The notes beneath the pieces were generated by a model, which made no database searches, had not been told where the DNA came from, and saw only the letters and a list, made by a program, of their open reading frames with translations. A DNA stretch of 64,000 nucleotides from Eutreptiella sp. 'Long Island Sound 2002' (taxonomy: Eukaryota; Euglenozoa; Euglenophyceae; Eutreptiales; Eutreptiaceae): positions 39,262,090-39,326,089 of the forward strand of contig OZ038382.1 in NCBI GenBank assembly GCA_964036045.1. Direction: 5' to 3'. This document shows, piece after piece, positions 27,605 to 40,219 of the stretch. A program made the translations under genes and the position numbers. Within the stretch, counting starts at the first letter, position 1. Every line of letters begins with the position of its first letter.

Positions 27605-28852
27605 AACATCTCAAAATTGAATTCGGGACTTTCTGTCAAATTTTTGCAGCTCCCCCTTCAGGGTTTTGGGAAGGCATTAGGCGACAATTTAGAAGGGGCA
27701 TGTTCCATTTTTTCGCAAAAAAGTTTCATTTTGATACGCCACATTTATTGGATTTCCAGGTTGCTGCGTGGTGGTTGGCTAGGCTGTACGCGTGCTTTCG
27801 TAAAGTGGCACCTTTGGCCTAACCCGTTGAAGTTTTCGCTCTGGTCCACTGCCACCACACACCCACACTGCCATTGCACCCCCCGCCACCCCCGCACGCG
27901 CGCTCGCTCGCCTCGTCTCGTCAAGCCAGGGCATGGCTGGCTTGGCGTGGCATGGTATGGTATATCTTGGTATGAGAGCCAGGTGCTTTCATAATGAAGT
28001 GCGGTGATACTTGCTGACACAACATCTCAAAATTGAATTCGGGACTTTCTGTCAAATTATTGCAGCTCCCCCTTCAGGGTTCCGGGAAGGCATTAGGCAA
28101 CAATTTAGAAGGGGCATGTTCCATATTTTTGCAAAAAAGTTTCATTTTGGTACGCCACATTTATTGGATTTTCAGGTTGCTGCGTGGTGGTTGGCTAGGC
28201 TGTACGCGTGCTTTCGTAAAGTGGCACCTTTGGCCTAACCCGTTGAAGTTTTCGCTCTGGTCCACTGCCACCACACACCCACACTGCCATTGCACCCCCC
28301 GCCACCCCCGCACGCGCGCTCGCTCGCCTCGTCTCGTCAAGCCAGGGCATGGCTGGCTTGGCGTGGCATGGTATGGTATATCTTGGTATGAGAGCCAGGT
28401 GCTTTCATAATGAAGTGCGGTGATACTTGCTGACACAACATCTCAAAATTGAATTCGGGACTTTCTGTCAAATTATTGCAGCTCCCCCTCCAGGGTTTTG
28501 GGAAGGCATTAGGCGACAATTTAGAAGGGGCATGTTCCATATTTTTGCAAAAAAGTTTCATTTTGGTACGCCACATTTATTGGATTTCCAGGTTGCTGCG
28601 TGGTGGTTGGCTAGGCTGTACGCGTGCTTTCGTAAAGTCGCACCTTTGGCCTAACCCGTTGAAGTTTTCGCTCTGGTCCACTGCCACCACACACCCACAC
28701 TGCCATTGCACCCCCCGCCACCCCCGCACGCGCGCTCGCTCGCCTCGTCTCGTCAAGCCAGGGCATGGCTGGCTTGGCGTGGCATGGTATGGTATATCTT
28801 GGTATGAGAGCCAGGTGCTTTCATAATGAAGTGTGGTGATACTTGCTGACAC
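27605..28852 (+). repeat. Three successive 416-bp monomers of one subfamily
   Basis: Three consecutive units share TGGCGTGGCATGGTATGG followed by TATATCTTGGTATGAG (about 27,943, 28,359 and 28,775) and a CCCCCGCACGCGCG variant of the CG tract. The block looks like a local run of one subfamily made by stepwise duplication. Confidence 0.85.
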
Positions 28853-31800
28853 AACATCTCAAAATTCAATTCGGGACTTTCTGTCAAATTATTGCAGCTC
28901 CCCCTTCAGGGTTCCGGGAAGGCATTAGGCAACAATTTAGAAGGGGCATGTTCCATATTTTTGCAAAAAAGTTTCATTCTGGTACGCCACATTTATTGGA
29001 TTTTCAGGTTGCTGCGTGGTGGTTGGCTAGGCTGTACGCGTCCTTCCGTAAAGTGGCACCTTTGGCCCTACCCGTTGAAGTTTTCGCTCTGGTCCACTGC
29101 CACCACACACCCACACTGCCATTGCACTCCCCGCCACCCCCGCGCGCGCGCTCGCTCGCCTCGTCTCGTCAAGCCAAGGCATGGCTGGCTTGGCTTGGCA
29201 TGGTATGGTATGGCTTGGTGTGAGAGCCAGGTGCTTTCATAATGAAGTGCGGTGATACTTGCCGACACAATATCTCAAATTCGGGACTTTCTGTCAAGTT
29301 ATTGCAGGTCCCCCTTCAGGGTTCTGGGAAGGCATTAGGCGACAATTTAGAAGGGGCATGTTCCATATTTTTGCAAAAAGGTTTCATTTTGGTACGCCAC
29401 ATTTATTGGATTTTCAGGTTGCTGCGTGGTGGTTGGCTAGGCTGTACGTGTCCTTTCGTAAAGTGGCACCTTTGGCCCTACCCGTTGAAGTTTTCGCTCT
29501 GGTCCACTGCCACCACACACCCACACTGCCATTGCACCCCCCGCCACCCCTGCGTGCGCGCTCGCTCGCCTCGTCTCGTCAAGCCAGGGCATGGCTGGCT
29601 TGGCTTGGCATGGTGTGGTATGGCTTGGTGTGAGAGCCAGGTGCTTTCATAATGAAGTGCGGTGATACTTGCCGACACAATATCTTAAAATCGAATTCAG
29701 ACTTTCTGTCAAATTATTGCAGCTCCCCCTTCAGGGTCGGGGAAGGCATTAGGCGACAATTTAGAAGGGGCATGTTCCATATTTTTGCAAAAACGTTTCA
29801 TTTTGGTACGCCACATTTATTGGATTTTCAGGTTGCTGCATGGTGGTTGGCTGGGCTGTACGCATGCTTTCGTAAAGTGGCACCTTTGGCCCTACCCGTT
29901 GAATTTTTCGCTCTGGTTCACTGCCACCACACACCCACACTGCCATTGCACCCCCCGCCACCCCCGCGCGCGCGCTCGCTCGCCGCGTCTCGTCAAGCCA
30001 AGGCATGGCTGGCTTGGCTTGGCATGGTATGGTATGGCTTGGTGCGAGAGCCAGGTGCTTTCATAATGAAGTGCGGTGCTACTTGCCGACACAATATCTC
30101 AAATTCGGGACTTTCTGTCAAGTTATTGCAGCTCCCCCTTCAGGGTTCTGGGAAGGCATTAGGCGACAATTTAGAAGGGGCATGTTCCATATTTTTGCAA
30201 AAACGTTTCATTTTGGTACGCCACATTTATTGGATTTCCAGGTTGCTGCGTGGTGGTTGGCTGGGCTGTACGCATGCTTTCGTAAAGTGGCACCTTTGGC
30301 CCTACCCGTTGAAGTTTTCGCTCTGGTCCACTGCCACCACACACCCACACTGCCATTGCACCCCCCGCCACCCCCCCGCGCGCGCTCGCTCGCCTCGTCT
30401 CGTCAAGCCAAGGCATGGCTGGCTTGGCTTGGCATGGTATGGTATGGCTTGGTGTGAGAGCCAGGTGCTTTCATAATGAAGTGCGGTGATACTTGCTGAC
30501 ACAACATCTCAAAATTGAATTCGGGACTTTCTGTCAAATTATTGCAGCTCCCCCTTCAGGGTTCTGGGAAGGCATTAGGCGACAATTTAGAAGGGGCATT
30601 TTCCATATTTTTGCAAGAACGTTTCATTTTTGTACGCCACATTTATTGGATTTCCAGGTTGCTGCGTGGTGGTTGGCTGGGCTGTACGCATGCTTTCGTA
30701 AAGTGGCACCTTTGGCCCTACCCGTTGAAGTTTTCGCTCTGGTCCACTGCCACCACACACCCACACTGCCATTGCACCCCCCGCCACCCCCCCCGCGCGC
30801 GCTCGCTCGCCTCGTCTCGTCAAGCCAAGGCATGGCTGGCTTGGCTTGGCATGGTATGGTATGGCTTGGTGCGAGAGCCAGGTGCTTTCATAATGAAGTG
30901 CGGTGCTACTTGCCGACACAATATCTCAAAATTGAATTCGGGACTTTCTGTCAAATTATTGCAGCTCCCCCTTCAGGGTTCTGGGAAGGCATTAGGCGAC
31001 AATTTAGAAGGGGCATGTTCCATATTTTTGCAAAAAAGTTTCATTTTGGTACGCCACATTTATTGGATTTACAGGTTGCTGCGTGGTGGTTGGCTGGGCT
31101 GTACGCATGCTTTCGTAAAGTGGCACCTTTGGCCCTACCCGTTGAAGTTTTCGCTCTGGTCCACTGCCACCACACACCCACACTGCCATTGCACCCCCCT
31201 GCCACCCCCCCGCGCGCGCTCGCTCGCCTCGTCTCGTCAAGCCAAGGCATGGCTGGCTTGGCTTGGCATGGTATGGTATGGCTTGGTGCGAGAGCCAGGT
31301 GCTTTCATAATGAAGTGCGGTGCTACTTGCCGACACAATATCTCAAAATTGAATTCGGGACTTTCTGTCAAATTATTGCAGCTCCCCCTTCAGGGTTCCG
31401 GGAAGGCATTAGGCGACAATTTGGAAGGGGCATGTTCCATATTTTTGCAAAAAGGTTTCATTTTGGTACGCCACATTTATTGGATTTTCAGGTTGCTGCG
31501 TGGTGGTTGGCTAGGCTGTACGCGTCCTTTCGTAAAGTGGCACCTTTGGCCCTACCCGTTGAAGTTTTCGCTCTGGTCCACTGCCACCACACACCCACAC
31601 TGCCATTGCACCCCCCGCCACCCCCGCGCGCGCGCTCGCTCGCCTCGTCTCGTCAAGCCAGGGCATGGCTGGCTTGGCTTGGCATGGTATGGTATAGCTT
31701 GGTGTGAGAGCCAGGTGCTTTCATAATGAAGTGCGGTGATACTTGCCGACACAATATCTCAAAATCGAATTCGGGACTTTCTGTCAAATTATTGCAGCTC

Positions 31801-32844
31801 CCCCTTCAGGGTTCTGGGAAGGCATTAGGCGACAATTTAGAAGGGGCATGTTCCATATTTTTGCAAAAAAATTTCATTTTGGTACGCCACATTTATTGGA
31901 TTTACAGGTTGCTGCGTGGTGGTTGGCTGGGCTGTACGCATGCTTTCGTAAAGTGGCACCTTTGGCCCTATCCGTTGAAGTTTTCGCTCTGGTCCACTGC
32001 CACCACACACCCACACTGCCATTGCACCCCCCGCCACCCCCCCGCGCGCGCTCGCTCGCCTCGTCTCGTCAAGCCAAGGCATGGCTGGCTTGGCTTGGCA
32101 TGGTATGGTATGGCTTGGTGCGAGAGCCAGGTGCTTTCATAATGAAGTGCGGTGCTACTTGCCGACACAATATCTCAAAATTGAATTCGGGAATTTCTGT
32201 CAAATTATTGCAGCTCCCCCTTCAGGGTTCGGGGAAGGCATTAGGCGACAATTTGGAAGGGGCATGTTCCATATTTTTGCAAAAAAGCTTTATGTTGGTA
32301 CGCCACATTTATTGGATTTTCAGGTTGCTGCGTGGTGGTTGGCTAGGCTGTACCCGTCCTTTCGTAAAGTGGCACCTTTGGCCCTACCCGTTGAAGTTTT
32401 CGCTCTGGTCCACTGCCACCACACAGCCACACTGCCATTGCACCCCCCGCCACCCCCGCGCGCGCGCTCGCTCGCCTCGTCTCGTCAAGCCAGGGCATGG
32501 CTGGCTTGGCTTGGCATGGTATGGTATAGCTTGGTGTGGGAGCCAGGTGCTTTCATAATGAAGTGCGGTGATACTTGCCGACACAATATCTCAAAATCGA
32601 ATTCGGGACTTTCTGTCAAATTATTGCAGCTCCCCCTTCAGGGTTCTGGGAGGGCATTAGGCGACAATTTAGAAGGGGCATGTTCCATATTTTTGCAAAA
32701 AAATTTCATTTTGGTACGCCACATTTATTGGATTTTCAGGTTGCTGCGTGGTGGTTGGCTGGGCTGTACGCATGCTTTCGTAAACTGGCACCTTTGGCCT
32801 AACCCGTTGAAGTTTTCGCTCTGGTCCACTGCCACCACACATCC

Positions 32845-35800
32845 ACACTGCCATTGCACCCCCCGCCACCCCCCCGCGCGCGCTCGCTCGCCTCGTCTCG
32901 TCAAGCCAAGGCATGGCTGGCTTGGCTTGGCATGGTATGGTATGGCTTGGTGTGAGAGCCAGGTGCTTTCATAATGAAGTGCGGTGATACTTGCTGACAC
33001 AACATCTCAAAATTGAATTCGGGACTTTCTGTCAAATTATTGCAGCTCCCCCTTCGGGGTTCCGGGAAGGCATTAGGCGACAATTTAGAAGGGGCATGTT
33101 CCATATTTTTGCAAAAACGTTTCATTTTGGTACGCCACATTTATTGGATTTCCAGGTTGCTGCGTGGTGGTTGGCTGGGCTGTACGCATGCTTTCGTAAA
33201 GTGGCACCTTTGGCCCTACCCGTTGAAGTTTTCGCTCCGGTCCACTGCCACCACACACCCACACTGCCATTGCACCCCCCGCCACCCCCCCCGCGCGCGC
33301 TCGCTCGCCTCGTCTCGTCAAGCCAAGGCATGGCTGGCTTGGCTTGGCATGGTATGGTATGGCTTGGTGGGAGAGCCAGGTGCTTTCATAATGAAGTGCG
33401 GTGCTACTTGCCGACACAACATCTCAAAATCGAATTCGGGACTTTCTGTCAAATTATTGCAGCTCCCCCTTCAGGGTTCTCGGAAGGCATTAGGCGACAA
33501 TTTAGAAGGGGCATGTTCCACATTTTTGCAAAAAAGGTTCATTTTGATACGCCACATTTATTGGATTTACAGGTTGCTGCGTGGTGGTTGGCTGGGCTGT
33601 ACGCATGCTTTCGTAAAGTGGCACCTTTGGCCCTATCCGTTGAAGTTTTCGCTCTGGTCCACTGCCACCACACACCCACACTGCCATTGCACCCCCCGCC
33701 ACCCCCCCGCGCGCGCTCGCTCGCCTCGTCTCGTCAAGCCAAGGCATGGCTGGCTTGGCTTGGCATGGTATGGTATGGCTTGGTGCGAGAGCCAGGTGCT
33801 TTCATAATGAAGTGCGGTGCTACTTGCCGACACAATATCTCCAAATTGAATTCGGGACTTTCTGTGAAATTATTGCAGCTCCCCCTTCAGGGTTCCGGGA
33901 AGGCATTAGGCGACAATTTGGAAGGGGCATGTTCCATATTTTTGCAAAAAAGTTTTATTTTGGTACGCCACATTTATTGGATTTTCAGGTTGCTGCGTGG
34001 TGGTTGGCTAGGCTGTACGCGTCCTTTCGTAAAGTGGCACCTTTGGCCCTACCCGTTGAAGTTTTCGCTCTGGTCCACTGCCACCACACACCCACACTGC
34101 CATTGCACCCCCCGCCACCCCCGCGCGCGCGCTCGCTCGCCTCGTCTCGTCAAGCCAGGGCATGGCTGGCTTGGCTTGGCATGGTATGGTATAGCTTGGT
34201 GTGGGAGCCAGGTGCTTTCATAATGAAGTGCGGTGATACTTGCCGACACAATATCTCAAAATCGAATTCGGGACTTTCTGTCAAATTATTGCACCTCCCC
34301 CTTCAGGGTTCTGGGAAGGCATTAGGCGACAATTTAGAAGGGGCATGTTCCATATTTTTGCAAAAAAGTTTCATTTTGGTACGCCACATTTATTGGATTT
34401 TCAGGTTGCTGCGTGGTGGTTGGCTGGGCTGTACGCATGCTTTCGTAAACTGGCACCTTTGGCCTAACCCGTTGAAGTTTTCGCTCTGGTCCACTGCCAC
34501 CACACACCCACACTGCCATTGCACCCCCCGCCACCCCCCCGCGCGCGCTCGCTCGCCTCGTCTCGTCAAGCCAAGGCATGGCTGGCTTGGCTTGGCATGG
34601 TATGGTATGGCTTGGTGTGAGAGCCAGGTGCTTTCATAATGAAGTGCGGTGATACTTGCTGACACAACATCTCAAAATTGAATTCGGGACTTTCTGTCAA
34701 ATTATTGCAGCTCCCCCTTCGGGGTTCCGGGAAGGCATTAGGCGACAATTTAGAAGGGGCATGTTCCATATTTTTGCAAAAACGTTTCATTTTGGTACGC
34801 CACATTTATTGGATTTCCAGGTTGCTGCGTGGTGGTTGGCTGGGCTGTACGCATGCTTTCGTAAAGTGGCACCTTTGGCCCTACCCGTTGAAGTTTTCGC
34901 TCCGGTCCACTGCCACCACACACCCACACTGCCATTGCACCCCCCGCCACCCCCCCCGCGCGCGCTCGCTCGCCTCGTCTCGTCAAGCCAAGGCATGGCT
35001 GGCTTGGCTTGGCATGGTATGGTATGGCTTGGTGGGAGAGCCAGGTGCTTTCATAATGAAGTGCGGTGCTACTTGCCGACACAACATCTCAAAATCGAAT
35101 TCGGGACTTTCTGTCAAATTATTGCAGCTCCCCCTTCAGGGTTCTCGGAAGGCATTAGGCGACAATTTAGAAGGGGCATGTTCCACATTTTTGCAAAAAA
35201 GGTTCATTTTGATACGCCACATTTATTGGATTTACAGGTTGCTGCGTGGTGGTTGGCTGGGCTGTACGCATGCTTTCGTAAAGTGGCACCTTTGGCCCTA
35301 TCCGTTGAAGTTTTCGCTCTGGTCCACTGCCACCACACACCCACACTGCCATTGCACCCCCCGCCACCCCCCCGCGCGCGCTCGCTCGCCTCGTCTCGTC
35401 AAGCCAAGGCATGGCTGGCTTGGCTTGGCATGGTATGGTATGGCTTGGTGCGAGAGCCAGGTGCTTTCATAATGAAGTGCGGTGCTACTTGCCGACACAA
35501 TATCTCCAAATTGAATTCGGGACTTTCTGTGAAATTATTGCAGCTCCCCCTTCAGGGTTCCGGGAAGGCATTAGGCGACAATTTGGAAGGGGCATGTTCC
35601 ATATTTTTGCAAAAAAGTTTTATTTTGGTACGCCACATTTATTGGATTTTCAGGTTGCTGCGTGGTGGTTGGCTAGGCTGTACGCGTCCTTTCGTAAAGT
35701 GGCACCTTTGGCCCTACCCGTTGAAGTTTTCGCTCTGGTCCACTGCCACCACACACCCACACTGCCATTGCACCCCCCGCCACCCCCGCGCGCGCGCTCG

Positions 35801-36390
35801 CTCGCCTCGTCTCGTCAAGCCAGGGCATGGCTGGCTTGGCTTGGCATGGTATGGTATAGCTTGGTGTGGGAGCCAGGTGCTTTCATAATGAAGTGCGGTG
35901 ATACTTGCCGACACAATATCTCAAAATCGAATTCGGGACTTTCTGTCAAATTATTGCACCTCCCCCTTCAGGGTTCTGGGAAGGCATTAGGCGACAATTT
36001 AGAAGGGGCATGTTCCATATTTTTGCAAAAAAGTTTCATTTTGGTACGCCACATTTATTGGATTTTCAGGTTGCTGCGTGGTGGTTGGCTGGGCTGTACG
36101 CATGCTTTCGTAAACTGGCACCTTTGGCCTAACCCGTTGAAGTTTTCGCTCTGGCCCACTGCCACCACACACCCACACTGCCATTGCACCCCCCGCCACC
36201 CCCCCGCGCGCGCTCGCTCGCCTCGTCTCGTCAAGCCAAGGCATGGCTGGCTTGGCTTGGCATGGTATGGTATGGCTTGGTGTGAGAGCCAGGTGCTTTC
36301 ATAATGAAGTGCGGTGATACTTGCTGACACAACATCTCAAAATTGAATTCGGGACTTTCTGTCAAATTATTGCAGCTCCCCCTTCAGGGT
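32845..36390 (+). repeat. Four-monomer higher-order repeat, offset 1,665 bp
   Basis: About 32,845-34,509 and 34,510-36,174 are almost identical, 1,665 bp apart. Shared private markers are TTCGGGGTTCCGGG (33,053 and 34,718), TTCCACATTTTTGC (about 33,515 and 35,180), TCTCCAAATTG with CTGTGAAATTATTG (about 33,838 and 35,503) and ATTGCACCTCCCCC (34,291 and 35,956). One base differs near 36,154 (TGGCCCACTG). More diverged copies of the same four-unit pattern extend left to about 31.3 kb and right to about 37.5 kb. Confidence 0.9.
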
Positions 36391-39300
36391 TCCGGGAAGG
36401 CATTAGGCGACAATTTAGAAGGGGCATGTTCCATATTTTTGCAAAAACGTTTCATTTTGGTACGCCACATTTATTGGATTTCCAGGTTGCTGCGTGGTGG
36501 TTGGCTGGGCTGTACGCATGCTTTCGTAAAGTGGCACCTTTGGCCCTACCCGTTGAAGTTTTCGCTCCGGTCCACTGCCACCACACACCCACACTGCCAT
36601 TGCACCCCCCGCCACCCCCCCCGCGCGCGCTCGCTCGCCTCGTCTCGTCAAGCCAAGGCATGGCTGGCTTGGCTTGGCATGGTATGGTATGGCTTGGTGG
36701 GAGAGCCAGGTGCTTTCATAATGAAGTGCGGTGCTACTTGCCGACACAATATCTCAAAATCGAATTCGGGACTTTCTGTCAAATTATTGCAGCTCCCCCT
36801 TCAGGGTTCTCGGAAGGCATTAGGCGACAATTTAGAAGGGGTATGTTCCATATTTTTGCAAAAAAGTTTCATTTTGGTACACCACATTTATTGGATTTAC
36901 AGGTTGCTGCGTGGTGGTTGGCTGGGCTGTACGCATGCTCTCGTAAAGTGGCACCTTTGGCCCTACCCGTTGAAGTTTTCGCTCTGGTCCACTGCCACCA
37001 CACACCCACACTGCCATTGCACCCCCCGCCACCCCCCCGCGCGCGCTCGCTCGCCTCGTCTCGTCAAGCCAAGGCATGGCTGGCTTGGCTTGGCATGGTA
37101 TGGTATGGCTTGGTGCGAGAGCCAGGTGCTTTCATAATGAAGTGCGGTGCTACTTGCCGACACAATATCTCAAAATTGAATTCGGGACTTTCTGTCAAAT
37201 TATTGCAGCTCCCCCTTCAGGGTTCCGGGAAGGCATTAGGCGACAATTTAGAAGGGGCATGTTCCAAATTTTTGCAAAAAAGGTTCATTTTGGTACGCCA
37301 CATTTATTGGATTTTCAGGTTGCTGCGTGGTGGTTGGCTAGGCTGTACGCGTCCTTTCATAAAGTGGCACCTTTGGCCCTGGCCGTTGAAGTTTTCGCTC
37401 TGGTCCACTGCCACCACACACCCACACTGCCATTGCACCCCCCGCCACTCCCGCGCGCGCGCTCGCTCGCCTCGTCTCGTCAAGCAAGGGCATGGCTGGC
37501 TTGGCTTGGCATGGTATGGTACAGCTTAGTGTGAGAGCCAGGTGCTTTCATAATGAAGTGCGGTGATACTTGCCGACACAATATCTCAAAATCGAATTCG
37601 GGACTTTCTGTCAAATTATTGCAGCTCCCCCTTCAGGGTTCTGGGAAGGCATTAGGCGACAATTTAGAAGGGGCATGTTCCATATTTTTGCAAAAAGGGT
37701 TCATTTTGGCACGCCACATTTATTGGATTTTCAGGTTGTTGCTTGGTGGTGGGCTGGGCTGTACGCATGCTTTCGTAAAGTGGCACCTACGGCCCTACCC
37801 GTTGAAGTATTCGCTCTGGTCCACTGCCACCACACACCCACACTGCCATTGCACCCCCCGCCACCCCCGCGCGCGCGCTCGCTCGCCTCGTCTCGTCAAG
37901 CCAAGGCATGGCTGGCTTGGCTTGGCATGGTATGGTATGGCTTGGTGTGAGAGCCAGGTGCTTTCATAATGCAGTGCGGTGATGGTTGCCGACACAATAT
38001 CTCAAATTCGGGACTTTCTGTCAAGTTATTGCAGCTCCCCCTTCAGGGTTCCGGGAAGGCATTAGGCGACAATTTAGAAGGGGCATGTTCCATATTTTTG
38101 CAAAAAGGTTTCATTTTGGTACGCCACATTTATTGGATTTTCAGGTTGCTGCGTGGTGGTTGGCTGGGCTGTACGCATGCTTTCGTAGAGTGGCACCTTT
38201 GGCCCTACCCGTTGAAGTTTTCGCTCTGGTTCACTGCCACCACACACCCACACTGCCATTGCACCCCCCGCCACCCCCGCGCGCGCGCTCGCTCGCCTCG
38301 TCTCGTCAAGCCAAGGCATGGCTGGCTTGGCTTGGCATGGTATGGTATGGCTTGGTGCGAGAGCCAGGTGCTTTCATAATGAAGTGCGGTGCTACTTACC
38401 GACACAATATCTCAAATTCGGGACTTTCTGTCAAGTTATTGCAGCTCCCCCTTCAGGGTTCTGGGAAGGCATTAGGCGACAATTTGGAAGGGGCATGTTC
38501 CATATTTTTGCAAAAACGTTTCATTTTGGTACGCCACATTTATTGGATTTCCAGGTTGCTGCGTGGTGTTTGGCTGGGCTGTACGCATGCTTTCATAAAG
38601 TGGCACCTTTGGCCCTACCCGTTGAAGTTTTTGCACTGGTCCACTGCCACCACACACCCACACTGCCATTGCACCCCCCGCCACCCCCGCGCACGCGCTC
38701 GCTCGCCTCGGCTCGTCAAGCCAAGGCATGGCTGGCTTGGCTTGGCATGGTATGGTATGGCTTGGTGCGAGAGCCAGTGCTTTCATAATGAAGTGCGGTG
38801 ATACTTGCCGACACAATATCTCAAATTCGGGACTTTCTGTCAAGTTATTGCAGCTCCCCCTTCAGGGTTCCGGGAAGGCATTGAGCGACAATTTAGAAGG
38901 GGCATGTTCCATATTTTTGCAAAAAGGTTTCATTTTGGTACGCCACATTTATTGGATTTTCAGGTTGCTGCGTGGTGGTTGGCTGGGCTGTACGCATGCT
39001 TTCGTAAAGTTGCACCTTTGGCCCTACCCGTTGAAGTTTTCGCTCTGGTTCACTGCCACCACACACCCACACTGCCATTGCACCCCCCGCCACCCCCGCG
39101 CGCGCGCTCGCTCGCCTCGTCTCGTCAAGCCAAGGCATGGCTGGCTTGGCTTGGCATGGTATGGTATGGCTTGGTGCGAGAGCCAGGTGCTTTCATAATG
39201 AAGTGCGGTGCTACTTGCCGACACAATATCTCAAATTCGGGACTTTCTGTCAAGTTATTGCAGCTCCCTCTTCAGGGTTCTGGGAAGGCATTAGGCGACA

Positions 39301-40219
39301 ATTTGGAAGGGGCATGTTCCATATTTTTGCAAAAACGTTTCATTTTGGTACGCCACATTTATTGGATTTCCAGGTTGCTGCGTGGTGTTTGGCTGGACTG
39401 TACGCATGCTTTCGTAAAGTGGCACCTTTGGCCCTACCCGTTGAAGTTTTCGCTCTGGTCCACTGCCACCACACACCCACACTGTCATTGCACCCCCCGC
39501 CACCCCCGCGCGCGCGCTCGCTCGTCTCGTCTCGTCAAGCCAAGGCATGGCTGGCTTGGCTTGGCATGGTATGGTATGGCTTGGTGCGAGAGCCAGGTGC
39601 TTTCATAATGAACTGCGGTGCTACTTGCCGACACAATATCTCAAAATTGAATTCGGGACTTTCTGTCAAACTATTGCAGCTCCCCCTTCGGGGTTTTGGG
39701 AAGGCATTAGGCGACAATTTAGAAGGGGCATGTTCCATATTTTTGCAAAAGGGTTTCATTTTGGTACGCCACATTTATTGGATTTTCAGGTTGCTGCGTG
39801 CTGGTTGGCTGGGCTGTACGCATGCTTTCGTAAAGTGGCACCTTTGGCCCTACCCGTTGAAGTTTTCGCTCTGGTTCACTGCCACCACACACCCACACTG
39901 CCATTGCACCCCCCGCCACCCCCCCGCGCGCGCTCGCTCGCCTCGTCTCGTCAAGCCAAGGCATGGCTGGCTTGGCCTGGCATGGTATGGTATGGCTTGG
40001 TGCGAGAGCCAGGTGCTTTCATAATGAAGTGCGGTGCTACTTGCCGACACAATATCTCAAATTCGGGACTTTCTGTCAGGTTATTGCAGCTCCCCTTTCA
40101 GGGTTCTGGGAAGGCATTAGGCGACAATTTGGAAGGGGCATGTTCCATATTTTTGCAAAAACGTTTCATTTTGGTACGCCACATTTATTGGATTCCCAGG
40201 TTGCTGCGTGGTGGCTGGC

